This document shows, in pieces, positions 43,581 to 52,687 of a stretch of DNA of 64,000 bases (position 1 is the first letter of the stretch; the number at the start of each line of letters is the position of its first letter). Below the pieces are notes generated by a model, which saw only the letters and a program-made list of their open reading frames with translations, had not been told where the DNA came from and searched no databases. Source of the stretch: Ornithinibacillus sp047228935 (lineage in GTDB: Bacteria; Bacillota; Bacilli; Bacillales; Amphibacillaceae); assembly GCF_047228935.1 (NCBI RefSeq), contig NZ_JBFEGG010000001.1, positions 1,468,870-1,532,869 of the forward strand, read 5' to 3'. The translations under genes and the position numbers were made by a program.

Positions 43581-43982
43581 TTATTTTTTCTTTTTTATTA
43601 AATCAAATAGAGCAGCACCCCATGTTACTGCCTGTGATGCCTTATCTTGATTTTCAACAGCTGCTCTAGAAACACTAGATGAAAACTGTTTTAATGTTTT
43701 ATTGAAATCTTGAACAGTCTCGCCAATTCCTTTAACGCCATCAAATAAGCCATCTAATTTTGCTGTTTTTTGGCTTACATCATCTGCAAGTGCATTCGTT
43801 TTGTGTAATAGTTCTGTAGTCTCTGATGTGATTCCTTGCATTTGTTTTTCAAGGCCTTCTAATGTATTCGCCACATTATTAAGTGTACGAGTTGAAGCTT
43901 TTAATGTCATTGCTAAATATATTACTAGTACTGCAAAAGCAACAGCAGCAATTAAAGCAGCAATGTATAATAATATCTCCAT
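43581..43982 (-). CDS. ytxG: DUF948 general stress membrane protein YtxG
   Basis: A 133-residue protein with one N-terminal membrane helix (ILLYIAALIAAVAFAVLVIYLAM) followed by a long heptad-patterned coiled coil of the DUF948 type. The ATG at 43982 follows GGGATGATC; the frame extends 29 codons upstream to 44069 with no ribosome binding site and an atypical sequence. Cotranscribed with ytxH. Confidence 0.9.
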   Translation of the reverse strand: MEILLYIAALIAAVAFAVLVIYLAMTLKASTRTLNNVANTLEGLEKQMQGITSETTELLHKTNALADDVSQKTAKLDGLFDGVKGIGETVQDFNKTLKQFSSSVSRAAVENQDKASQAVTWGAALFDLIKKKK

Positions 43983-44209
43983 CAGTTGATCATCCCTTCC
44001 ATGAATATAATTGCCAATGGCTGTGCTTGTACATTTAAACGATTCCCTTATGTCCCACCTTTTAAACATTGGCCATTTTATTTCTTAGTTCCTATTTAGT
44101 ATATCTCCATTATAGGCTTTTCTATCATAAAATTCGAATGATTTGTAGAAGAAATTTCTAATACATGGATTATTTTCCTCTGTTGCATATTAAGTAAAGG
44201 CAAGAAAAA

Positions 44210-44236
44210 AGTCTGTTGCTTTTTTAGCAACAGACT
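44210..44236 (-). terminator. Terminator of murC
   Basis: AGTCTGTTGCT and AGCAACAGACT form a perfect 11-bp stem followed by a T run on the minus strand. Confidence 0.9.
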
Positions 44237-44247
44237 TATGATACATT

Positions 44248-45558
44248 TTAAGCATTTTCTAAAGGAGATAATTCTTCTTCATAGGCTTGTTGAAATTTTT
44301 GAATATCACCAGCCCCCATAAAGATTAATACGCCTTCTTCATGCTTCTTTAACTCACTAACATTCTGAAGTTCTAGAATAGAACTATTTGGAATTAATTT
44401 CTGTAAATCATCAATCGTCAACTGTCCACCGTCTTCTCTTGCAGAAGCAAATATCTCACATAAATACACCGCATCTGCATCCTTTAGACTATCTGCAAAC
44501 TCTTGTAAAAATGTTTTCGTCCTCGTAAAAGTATGTGGTTGAAATATTGCCACAACCTCTTTATCAGAATATTTTTTTCTTGCAGATTCTATAGTTGCTG
44601 TAATTTCCCTAGGATGATGTGCATAATCATCGATAATAATTTGTTTGTTAATCTTCTTTTCGGTAAAGCGACGCTTAACACCTTTAAAGGTACTAATATT
44701 TTTTATCGCTTCGGCTTCCATTCCTTCATATTGGCAGATTGCAATAACGGCTAATGCATTTAGTACGTGATGATTACCATACATAGGAATGGTAAATGTG
44801 TCATAATAAGTATTTCGAACAAATACATCAAATTCCGTACCCTTTTCGGTCTCTCTAACATTTTGGGCTTGGAAATCATTAGATGGTAAAAATCCGTAAT
44901 AAACTACCGGTACCTTAGCTTGAATTTGCTGTAGCTTTTCATCATCACCACATGCTATTATACCTTTTTTTACATTATCAGCCATTGATTGAAATGCATC
45001 AAATACATCATTGATACTTGAAAAATAATCTGGATGATCAAAATCGATATTCGTCATGATAGCATAATCTGGTTCATAGCTAAGAAAATGTCTGCGATAC
45101 TCACATGCTTCAAAAACAAAATAATTACTGTCTACATGTCCATGTCCCGTTCCATCCCCTATAAGATATGAAATAGGATAAGATGAATCAAGAACATGTG
45201 CTAGTAAACCAGTTGTTGAAGTTTTACCGTGGGCACCAGTTACAGCAATACTAGTGTACTGTTTTAACCATTCACCTAAAAATTCATGGTAACGGTAATA
45301 TACTAATCCTTTACGCTTAGCTTCTTGGATTTCTACATGGTCATCCGAAAATGCATTTCCTGCAATAATCGTTAGACCTTCCGTTATATTTTCTTTTGAA
45401 AAAGGATAAATCGGTATATTTTTTGCTTCAAGAGCAGCTTGAGTGAAAAAGGTCTTCTCCACATCTGAACCTTGCACTTTTTCTCCGGAATCGTGGAGAA
45501 TTTGAGCTAATGCACTCATTCCTGTACCCTTAATACCAATAAAATGGTAAATTGTCAT
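44248..45558 (-). CDS. murC: UDP-N-acetylmuramate--L-alanine ligase
   Basis: A 436-residue Mur ligase adding L-Ala to UDP-MurNAc in peptidoglycan precursor synthesis. It shows the N-terminal dinucleotide-fold HFIGIKGTGMSALAQIL, ATP site TGAHGKTSTTG, and the C-terminal domain start IIDDYAHHPREI. Length is normal. The 160 bases upstream hold a perfect 8-bp inverted repeat (45617-45638). Location beside ytxGH matches B. subtilis. Confidence 0.97.
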   Translation of the reverse strand: MTIYHFIGIKGTGMSALAQILHDSGEKVQGSDVEKTFFTQAALEAKNIPIYPFSKENITEGLTIIAGNAFSDDHVEIQEAKRKGLVYYRYHEFLGEWLKQYTSIAVTGAHGKTSTTGLLAHVLDSSYPISYLIGDGTGHGHVDSNYFVFEACEYRRHFLSYEPDYAIMTNIDFDHPDYFSSINDVFDAFQSMADNVKKGIIACGDDEKLQQIQAKVPVVYYGFLPSNDFQAQNVRETEKGTEFDVFVRNTYYDTFTIPMYGNHHVLNALAVIAICQYEGMEAEAIKNISTFKGVKRRFTEKKINKQIIIDDYAHHPREITATIESARKKYSDKEVVAIFQPHTFTRTKTFLQEFADSLKDADAVYLCEIFASAREDGGQLTIDDLQKLIPNSSILELQNVSELKKHEEGVLIFMGAGDIQKFQQAYEEELSPLENA

Positions 45559-45616
45559 AAAAGTGAACCTCCAACTATATGTGTAAAAACACGGGTTGTG
45601 CCTTCATTCGAAGAGT

Positions 45617-45638
45617 AGCATAAAACCGTATGCTACTA
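45617..45638. repeat. Perfect inverted repeat in the murC upstream region
   Basis: GTAGCATA and TATGCTAC are separated by six bases. There is no T run on either side, so it is not a typical terminator. It may be an operator or leader hairpin of murC, about 60 bases from its start. Confidence 0.5.
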
Positions 45639-45724
45639 AATATATAATAACATTAAGCTATTATAACAAATCTTTTTCCGTTATAAAATAGTAATTTGGT
45701 TGTGTCCTGATAATATCAGTATGA

Positions 45725-46834
45725 TTACCTCTTCGGATATTCTACTTTTTCCAATCTTGGGTTAGGACGATAACGGCGCCCGTTTTTTGCCTCTGGAGAT
45801 CCATTTAATAATACATTATCACCGGTAAAACCAATATCTTGCTTTAATAAACTTCTGCCTACTCCATAGGTATTTACTGGAACACCTAATGATTCGAAAT
45901 ATCGAATTTTCTCTTCTGTAAAACCTCCAGTTGCTACTATCTCAACATGATTAAACCCATTATCGTCAAGAGCTTTCCGTAGAGCAAAAACTAACTCCGG
46001 ATTTACACCTCGAGGATCAAACGTACCCATCACATGATGATTACGAAGGAAATATTTGTCAACCAGTGTATTAGAAGTGTCAATCCGAACACCTTTAAGC
46101 TTATCACCAAATGCTCGAGCAACTTTTAACGAATCTGTAATAACATCATTATTATAATCGACTAGAGCTACTAAATCATCATCTGGATATACTTCATGAT
46201 AGGCTTCCATTGCCGCTACGACATCACCTTTAAACATTTGAATCAGCGCGTGTGGCATTGTGCCCATACCTTCTTTTCCCCACCATTCATTCATCGCATG
46301 GGTAGCCTGAGCAGTTGAACCACCAATAAATGCAGCATAACCGTCTCCTGCTTGGGTAGTATAATGGTCGTCACGGTCCCCCATAAAAATAACAGGCTTT
46401 TGCTGACCAGACGTTCTTGCCGCTTTTACAACATTATATACATTTGTCGCTATCGATGTTCTTCTAGCTAAAATCCCATCTATTATCCCCTCTAAATAAC
46501 CAAACTCTTGGTATGGACCCGAGATCGTTAAAACAGTCTCAAACGGACTAATTTTATCCCCGTCTTTCAAAGAGTGTATTTCTAAAGATTCAGGATGTTC
46601 TGCAAAAGTATGTACTAGTGCGATTGCTTCGTCTGTACCACAAAGAACGGCATCTTTTTTTTGAAAAAACTGCATTGTTACATGATTTCTAGGTAATTTT
46701 TTCTCCACTATTTCTTTTGTCTTTAAAAAATATACAGCTGAGAACCAGCCTTCTTTTATACGTTTATCAAATTTAAAAGTTTTATTAGTTAAACGTTCAA
46801 TTTTACCGCTTAACTTTTGCTCTATCTCTTTCAT
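45725..46834 (-). CDS. Nicotinate phosphoribosyltransferase-like protein
   Basis: The 369-residue protein has the NAPRTase/quinolinate-PRTase barrel: TNVYNVVKAARTSGQ, the phosphate/substrate segment GGSTAQATHAMNEWW, VDYNNDVITDSLKVAR, and VRIDTSNTLVDKYF with the C-terminal IVATGGFTEEKIRYF and GVGRSLL. It is shorter than the usual bacterial PncB (about 490) and looks like the short archaeal-type clade. It would make NAMN from nicotinate and PRPP in NAD salvage. Start ATG 46834 follows AAGGAGAT. It is inserted between murC and sftA. Confidence 0.85.
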   Translation of the reverse strand: MKEIEQKLSGKIERLTNKTFKFDKRIKEGWFSAVYFLKTKEIVEKKLPRNHVTMQFFQKKDAVLCGTDEAIALVHTFAEHPESLEIHSLKDGDKISPFETVLTISGPYQEFGYLEGIIDGILARRTSIATNVYNVVKAARTSGQQKPVIFMGDRDDHYTTQAGDGYAAFIGGSTAQATHAMNEWWGKEGMGTMPHALIQMFKGDVVAAMEAYHEVYPDDDLVALVDYNNDVITDSLKVARAFGDKLKGVRIDTSNTLVDKYFLRNHHVMGTFDPRGVNPELVFALRKALDDNGFNHVEIVATGGFTEEKIRYFESLGVPVNTYGVGRSLLKQDIGFTGDNVLLNGSPEAKNGRRYRPNPRLEKVEYPKR

Positions 46835-46901
46835 TGTAATCTCCTTATTTATTATTCCCATATATATAATATATCTAGCTACACATTATAACAAGGAAAC
46901 A

Positions 46902-49157
46902 CTATGTGTCGCTTTTTAATAGTTCTTCTAATTCTGCCTTGGTAATAAGCACATCTCTTGGTTTACTTCCATTTTGTCCGGAAATAATCCCTTTACTTTC
47001 TAGTGTATCAATTAATCTTGCTGCACGATTATATCCAATCTTAAAATGTCGCTGTAACAAAGATGTACTAGCACTATTATGGTTATATACAAAATGTATC
47101 GCTTCTGGTAATAGATCGTCCTCTTCTTCATCCGCCTCGACTTGCCTCAACAATGACTCTTGTTCAAATAAATAGTTTGGTTCTGCTATGGAACTAACAT
47201 AACTTGTAACTCGTTCTATTTCTTCGTCTGAAACAAATGGGCCTTGGAGTCTTACACTTTTTCCGGTGCCATTCTCTACAAAAAGCATATCCCCTTTTCC
47301 TAATAATTTTTCAGCACCACCTGTGTCGAGAATGGTTCTTGAATCTATTTGGGATGATACGCTAAATGCAATTCTAGTTGGGATATTGGCTTTAATAAGA
47401 CCTGTTAATACATCAACAGAAGGACGCTGTGTTGCTAACAATAAATGAATTCCACATGCCCTAGCCTTTTGAGCAATTCTACTGATTGCATCTTCAACAT
47501 CTTGAGGAGAAACCATCATCAAATCCGCTAATTCATCAATAACAATAACAATAAAAGGCATTTTATCAGAAGCACGACCTTGTTTTAGCACTTTTTGATT
47601 GTACCGTTCGATGTCACGTACTCCTTCTTGAACAAACTTCTCATAACGTTCTTCCATCTCATTTACAGCCCATTTTAATGCAGCAGTAGCTGCTTTTACA
47701 TCCGTAATAACAGGAGATACCAAATGTGGAATTCCATTATATGGTGCTAACTCAACCATTTTCGGATCAATTAAGAGAAATTTAACATCATCATGGTGTG
47801 CTTTATAAATTAAGCTTAATAAAATAGCATTAATACATACACTTTTTCCTGAACCGGTTGCCCCAGCTATTAAACCATGTGGCATTTTTTGTATATTCGT
47901 TACAATTGGTACTCCTTCAATATTTAACCCTAAGGCAATAGTGAGCGGAGATGAATTTTCTTTAAATGATTCAGAGCCAATTATATCCTGAAGTCCTACC
48001 ATTTGTGATGTTGGATTTGGAACTTCAATCCCGATGGTGTTTTTTCCTGGAATTGGTGCTTCGATACGAATATCTTTAGCGGACATATTTAATTTTAAGT
48101 CATCACTAAGATTTTTTACTTTACTTACTTTAACCCCTAGTTCTGGATGCACTTCAAATCTTGTTACAGCAGGTCCTTGGGTAGCATTCACAACTCTAGC
48201 ACGGACATGGAAATGTTTTAATGTTTGCTCTAACAATTGCTGTTGTTCTTTTATCCATTGGTCATTTAAATTACTTTTTTCTACCGGATCATTTAATAAA
48301 TGTAATGGAATCGTAGTTTGGTCGGATCCACTGCTAATTCTTTGTGGCTCTTCAGTTGTTTCTGGTTGTAGTTTTCGCTCCACTTCTTTATGTAATATTT
48401 TTCGTTTATCTTCCGGTGTCATCATCACATTATATGGAACACTTCTTTGATGTTTATATTCTAATCTAGTTGTTGGTACTGAATCTTCATTTTCTTCAAT
48501 GGTTACAGCTACTTCCTCCACTTTTTCTTGCTCAGGCTGATATCTAGACAGAAGGTCTGTGTCTAATTCGATTGTAACTTCTTTTTCAGGCTCCAGTTGA
48601 AATCCATTTCTCTCAGTAGATGGTGTTTCCCAAACCTTATCAATTACATCTTGCTTATCAAAATAATTGTTTTCAAGACTACTAGATTCTCTTGAATCAT
48701 TAATTGGATCTGTTTCAATAGCTTTAGAGGTTGTTACATATTCTTGATTCTGTTTTCTTACATAAGCTGGAATGGACTCAACTTCTTTCTTCTCACTTCT
48801 ATTTTTAAATCCATAAATCGGTGAAGGAACCTCCGTTCTTTTAAACGGTTTTTTCTCTTTTTCTTTCTGAACTTCAGATTGAACCTGTAATTGTTGTTCA
48901 GAATGAGTTGATCTATTTCCTTTTCTTAGATAAGCTGGTGTTTCTATATCTTTATTTAGTCTATTATTTATTTTTGCCTTTGGATCCGATATTTGTGGAA
49001 TATGGTATGAATTATTGTATGGATATTGATAGACCATTCTTGTCTTTATGTCAGCTTGAGAGTCTAGCTCTTTGGGTTCGTAATCTTGTAAGTCTTCTTC
49101 TTCATCTACTTCCTTCCATATAAATGTTTCTATTTTTCTCTTCCATTTATCCCACAT
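46902..49157 (-). CDS. sftA: DNA translocase SftA (FtsK/SpoIIIE family)
   Basis: The 751-residue protein has a poorly conserved, charged N-terminal half (1-270) without membrane helices, an alpha/beta translocase core (Walker A GATGSGKSVCINA, Walker B region FIVIVIDELADLMMV) and a C-terminal gamma winged-helix domain (LLQRHFKIGYNRAARLID). The lack of membrane segments separates it from SpoIIIE. SftA clears DNA from the closing septum. The start is ATG 49157 or the GTG nine bases earlier. Gene order sftA-ytpR-ytpQ is conserved. Confidence 0.94.
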   Translation of the reverse strand: MWDKWKRKIETFIWKEVDEEEDLQDYEPKELDSQADIKTRMVYQYPYNNSYHIPQISDPKAKINNRLNKDIETPAYLRKGNRSTHSEQQLQVQSEVQKEKEKKPFKRTEVPSPIYGFKNRSEKKEVESIPAYVRKQNQEYVTTSKAIETDPINDSRESSSLENNYFDKQDVIDKVWETPSTERNGFQLEPEKEVTIELDTDLLSRYQPEQEKVEEVAVTIEENEDSVPTTRLEYKHQRSVPYNVMMTPEDKRKILHKEVERKLQPETTEEPQRISSGSDQTTIPLHLLNDPVEKSNLNDQWIKEQQQLLEQTLKHFHVRARVVNATQGPAVTRFEVHPELGVKVSKVKNLSDDLKLNMSAKDIRIEAPIPGKNTIGIEVPNPTSQMVGLQDIIGSESFKENSSPLTIALGLNIEGVPIVTNIQKMPHGLIAGATGSGKSVCINAILLSLIYKAHHDDVKFLLIDPKMVELAPYNGIPHLVSPVITDVKAATAALKWAVNEMEERYEKFVQEGVRDIERYNQKVLKQGRASDKMPFIVIVIDELADLMMVSPQDVEDAISRIAQKARACGIHLLLATQRPSVDVLTGLIKANIPTRIAFSVSSQIDSRTILDTGGAEKLLGKGDMLFVENGTGKSVRLQGPFVSDEEIERVTSYVSSIAEPNYLFEQESLLRQVEADEEEDDLLPEAIHFVYNHNSASTSLLQRHFKIGYNRAARLIDTLESKGIISGQNGSKPRDVLITKAELEELLKSDT

Positions 49158-49287
49158 TTTGTTCACTCTTTTCTTTTGATTCCATTAGTTTAACTTATAT
49201 TTTGGTACTTCTATGATTCTAAGTACATAACACTATTCCTAGTAAATCATATTACTAATTATATAAGAATTTCTTAAAAATGAAAAA

Positions 49288-49318
49288 GCAACCTAGGCTG
49301 TAATAACACCAGGTTGCT
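49288..49318 (-). terminator. Terminator of ytpR
   Basis: AGCAACCT and AGGTTGCT pair across an imperfect central region, with a T run on the minus strand, immediately after the ytpR stop. Confidence 0.75.
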
Positions 49319-49323
49319 CTCTA

Positions 49324-49929
49324 TTATACAGGAAAAGCTTGTCCAACTGAATAGGAATCGTCTAACACATAAATTCCTTTTTCCTTTGGAGCATTTGGCA
49401 TTCCTAGCTCTTTCTGAGAACAAATCATTCCGTTAGACGCTACCCCTCTTAATTCGGTAGGCTTAATTCTTAAACCACTTGGCATCGTGGCCCCAACTTT
49501 AGCGACAACCACCTTTTGTCCTTTATCTACATTCGGAGCACCACATACAATTTGAAGTACTTCATCACCTACATCAACTTTACATACACTTAATTTATCA
49601 GCATTTTCATGCTGCTCCTTCTCGAGCACATAGCCAACAACAAATTTAGGACTTAAGTCAAAGTCTAGCGTATCATTTATGTTATTTGCCTCAAACAAAT
49701 TTTTAATTTCATCTAACAATTCATTTGTTAGGTTGATTTTCCCATTTTCGGATAACGAGAAATATGTTGATGCATTTGCAATATTATATCCTAATACTTC
49801 ATTGTTGCCACCAATAATCTTAGTAACTGGCCCAATTATCTCATGGGATACACTATAACGATCATCTGTTTCTTCTATAGGGATAATTAAAACATCACCA
49901 ATTCCTTTTGGATTATAAAAAACGTCCAT
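49324..49929 (-). CDS. ytpR: YtpR, tRNA-binding (EMAP/PheT-N-like) domain protein
   Basis: The 201-residue protein has an N-terminal DUF4479 region and a C-terminal OB-fold tRNA-binding domain like the N-terminus of PheT (VVGYVLEKEQHENADKLSV, VCGAPNVDKGQKVVVAKVG, GVASNGMICSQKELG). It is full length for YtpR; function unknown. The ATG at 49929 gives the conserved start MDVFYNPKG; a GTG nine bases upstream is in frame. Confidence 0.92.
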   Translation of the reverse strand: MDVFYNPKGIGDVLIIPIEETDDRYSVSHEIIGPVTKIIGGNNEVLGYNIANASTYFSLSENGKINLTNELLDEIKNLFEANNINDTLDFDLSPKFVVGYVLEKEQHENADKLSVCKVDVGDEVLQIVCGAPNVDKGQKVVVAKVGATMPSGLRIKPTELRGVASNGMICSQKELGMPNAPKEKGIYVLDDSYSVGQAFPV

Positions 49930-49949
49930 TCTATTCACTCTTTCTAGTT

Positions 49950-50759
49950 TTATTTTTTATCTTCTGGTTTATTTTTAGCTAAGATAAAGATAGGTGTTAA
50001 TTTCCTTTCCTCATAAATAAAAGGTAATGAGGTGATTGGTATCCTACCTTCCGTGAAAAACTTCATAGTCATTTGTGCTAAGATATCATAACCAGTCTTA
50101 TTTCGAATATCTGCCAAAATTAATACATCCTGATGTGGTACTGCAACGGCTAATTCACCTTTACTCATTCCCGCAATCTCTTCTAATAGTGAATCATTCA
50201 AAATCCTACTTGCATCATACCCATCTTGCTTGGCAAAAAAGTAAAAATCATTATCAGCAACTGTATCGACTTTATAGGATTGTTCTAATGACCTTAGGTT
50301 AAAAGTAGCAATTTCATCGATTTGCTTATCTGACCAGTTTTCCTTTTCCAGCATAACACGGTCAATTAACCGGTATGACTTCCCTAAATCAATCGCATAA
50401 AAAATTCTTGTTTCAGCAGTGTGTTCTTTAAACACAAGTTCTGCACCTGAGTTGGAACTAGTTGGAAATGAAGTTGATCGTATCACTGGAAAAATTTGTT
50501 TCTCCATACCTTCAAGCTGATAAGACTGATTCATAATTTTTAAAGATTCATGTATATGATCAACTAGCTCATCTATAGCTTGTTCACCACGCTCATTATA
50601 TTTAGCGATTATATTAGGTAATTTTATCGTTACACCTTGATTTGAGCTTTTCCACTCTAATCGCAAAGTATCCTGTTCCCTATTATACTTTGTATTAAGA
50701 CTAGAATCTGTCAGCCTTTCCTCAAGGATTTTTTTCATTTTAAGACTGGTCATTTTCAT
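49950..50759 (-). CDS. ytpQ: DUF1444 family protein YtpQ
   Basis: A 269-residue cytoplasmic protein of the DUF1444/UPF0354 family. Conserved features include TLRLEWKSSNQGVTIKLPNI, IFPVIRSTSFPTSS and IFYAIDLGKSYRLID. Function unknown. ATG 50759 follows AGGAGGC. In B. subtilis a thioredoxin gene (ytpP) is next; here it is absent from the window and replaced by an unrelated gene at 50994. Confidence 0.9.
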   Translation of the reverse strand: MKMTSLKMKKILEERLTDSSLNTKYNREQDTLRLEWKSSNQGVTIKLPNIIAKYNERGEQAIDELVDHIHESLKIMNQSYQLEGMEKQIFPVIRSTSFPTSSNSGAELVFKEHTAETRIFYAIDLGKSYRLIDRVMLEKENWSDKQIDEIATFNLRSLEQSYKVDTVADNDFYFFAKQDGYDASRILNDSLLEEIAGMSKGELAVAVPHQDVLILADIRNKTGYDILAQMTMKFFTEGRIPITSLPFIYEERKLTPIFILAKNKPEDKK

Positions 50760-50993
50760 AAAAAAGCCTCCTTGTATTGATTCGGCTACACGTTAGTTTA
50801 TACCTATACTTTTATATGATAGCTATGTTTGGTTTTCTATTCAACTATTTCACCTATATAGAATACAAGGTCAAAGGAAATGTATTCAAACAAAAAAATC
50901 GAACTAGTAGATTAGAGCATTTGACCCGCTCCCGCTATAACAGTTTAGTCCGATTTTCCAGCATACTATTTTATTTAGTCCAACCTTGCATAA

Positions 50994-51506
50994 CTACTGA
51001 ACTATAGATAGAGCTATTTTCATAAGATTTTCTGAATCACTTATTATTTCATTTTTTGTAGTATACGTTGTAAGTTTAACTCCGCCCACACCAACTTGTA
51101 TCTCATATTCCATATGTTCTTCATCTTGTAGTAAACGAATATATCCGAACTTATTATCATCCGTGAAGGATTCTAATAATGCTGCATCCTCTGTTTTAGC
51201 GGCTTCATAATTTAAATTACTATCATTACTTTCTAATTTATTGTAAAAGACAATTAATGTCCGATGTCCATTTTGTAAAATGGCATTAAAATCATCGACT
51301 TCTTCAACTTCCATATTACTTGGAAGATAAAATGAAAAATATTCACCATGATAATTATCCTCGGGAACTTCTTCATTATAAAAAATTTCCTTCGCTTTTT
51401 CTCCTGCTTGCTCAATAATCGATTCTTCCGTTCTAAAACTAAATACTGTTAAAACAATGATAAATATTACTAATATAGAACTTATAGAATATGTTGCTTT
51501 AGACAT
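50994..51506 (-). CDS. Membrane-anchored protein of unknown function
   Basis: A 170-residue protein with one N-terminal membrane helix (YSISSILVIFIIVLTVF) and an acidic extracytoplasmic domain. I do not recognise the family. The domain alternates predicted strands and helices and ends SENLMKIALSIVQ. The ATG follows AGGAGG at good spacing. It occupies the position of ytpP in B. subtilis and is transcribed toward ytpQ, but a 234-base gap (50760-50993) without clear signals separates them. Confidence 0.8.
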   Translation of the reverse strand: MSKATYSISSILVIFIIVLTVFSFRTEESIIEQAGEKAKEIFYNEEVPEDNYHGEYFSFYLPSNMEVEEVDDFNAILQNGHRTLIVFYNKLESNDSNLNYEAAKTEDAALLESFTDDNKFGYIRLLQDEEHMEYEIQVGVGGVKLTTYTTKNEIISDSENLMKIALSIVQ

Positions 51507-51653
51507 TTTTTGCGCATCCTCCTACTTTAGACCTATCATCACTCTCCTATAATCTTACTATTAATTCAAGGAGAAGTATAATCGTATAACTTTTCTTTCT
51601 AATTATAATTCGATACTATTAACTTACCATAATCTTTTTAGGGAGGTAAACAA

Positions 51654-52094
51654 ATGGAACTCATCGTTTATCTAGCTGGACAAATTCACGATAGTTGGCG
51701 AGAAGAAATAGTAAGTAAAGCGAGAGAAAAGAAATTACCATTAAAGTTTGTAGGTCCACAAACAAACCATGACTTATCAGATGATATTGGAGAAAATATA
51801 TTAGGTGAGCAGCCAAACAACGTATATAAAGACGATGCTGCCTCAAGTATTAATAATTTTAGAACACAAGTTTTAATGCAAAAAGCTGATATTGTAATTG
51901 CTCTGTTTGGGGAGAAATACAAACAGTGGAATACTGCGATGGATGCAAGTGTAGCTATTACGATGAATAAACCGACGATTATTATCCGTCCTGAAAGTTT
52001 GATTCATCCGTTAAAAGAACTTTCTAATAAAGCAAATGTAACTGTAGAAACAGTCGAGCAAGCAATAGACGTGTTAGGATATATTTTTGAATAA
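51654..52094 (+). CDS. ytoQ: YtoQ family protein
   Basis: A 146-residue protein of the YtoQ family, with a nucleoside 2-deoxyribosyltransferase-like Rossmann fold (VYLAGQIHDSWREEI, VLMQKADIVIALFGEKYKQWNTA). The family function is not established. ATG 51654 follows AGGGAGG. A hairpin follows the stop. Confidence 0.9.
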   Translation: MELIVYLAGQIHDSWREEIVSKAREKKLPLKFVGPQTNHDLSDDIGENILGEQPNNVYKDDAASSINNFRTQVLMQKADIVIALFGEKYKQWNTAMDASVAITMNKPTIIIRPESLIHPLKELSNKANVTVETVEQAIDVLGYIFE

Positions 52095-52113
52095 TAGGGG
52101 GGGCTACCCCCTT
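52095..52113 (+). terminator. Terminator of ytoQ
   Basis: A GGGGG/CCCCC stem with a CTA-containing loop is followed by TTATTTTTT on the plus strand. Confidence 0.75.
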
Positions 52114-52618
52114 ATTTTTTATTCCAATACTCATATTGCCCCTTAAGAAGGGTGACAACTTGGGCAAACATATCCTTTCGACTTAAGAGATTATTCGTAA
52201 ACACACCGATTGCACCCTCTTTTATTGATACATCAATTTTATTAGCATACTCGTCCATAATCGCACCAAGCTCTATTCCTTGCTTTAATGGTATTTCTAA
52301 TTCTTTCGGTAACAACACTCTAGCACCACTTGCTATAAAGGTACTTCCTGTTGGTGTTACAAGTGCACCCCAGTTACATAAGAAAAGTTTATCACCAACG
52401 TACATGACGCCACCCTCTAATCCTATACCGAAACTATTCTTTTCGACTTCCGTACAAAGTTTGGCTCGATTTATGGCACCTTGCATTGTTTCTTCATCTG
52501 AAAACGGTTGACTAGAAACGTTAGACGGTACATCTATACCAATGATTTCATTATCTATAAAAATATCTTGTACCGCATTTACTTTTGTTGGATTTTTTGA
52601 ACCTACAATTAACTTCAT
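52112..52618 (-). CDS. Inosine/xanthosine triphosphatase, DUF84 (YjjX) family
   Basis: A 168-residue NTPase that hydrolyses non-canonical purine triphosphates. The N-terminal KLIVGSKNPTKVNAVQDIF and SSQPFSDEETMQGAINRA, plus FGIGLEGGVM, define the family. The ATG at 52618 follows AAAGGAG; an upstream in-frame start at 52660 lies within the ytoP terminator region and is not used. It is downstream of ytoP on the same strand. Confidence 0.9.
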   Translation of the reverse strand: MKLIVGSKNPTKVNAVQDIFIDNEIIGIDVPSNVSSQPFSDEETMQGAINRAKLCTEVEKNSFGIGLEGGVMYVGDKLFLCNWGALVTPTGSTFIASGARVLLPKELEIPLKQGIELGAIMDEYANKIDVSIKEGAIGVFTNNLLSRKDMFAQVVTLLKGQYEYWNKK

Positions 52619-52657
52619 GGCTTGACTCCTTTTAAATGGAATAATATAGCAAAAAAA

Positions 52658-52680
52658 CAACTGCCCAAGGGAGCAGCTGT
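52658..52680 (-). terminator. Terminator of ytoP
   Basis: CAGCTGC-TCCC and GGGCAGTTG form the stem, followed by seven T on the minus strand just after the stop at 52688. Confidence 0.85.
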
Positions 52681-52687
52681 TTTACCA

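Noticed and set aside
50777..51007. 76-codon frame on the plus strand between ytpQ and the 170-residue protein gene
   Set aside because: No ribosome binding site, aromatic-rich AT-driven composition, and it runs into the end of the opposite gene.
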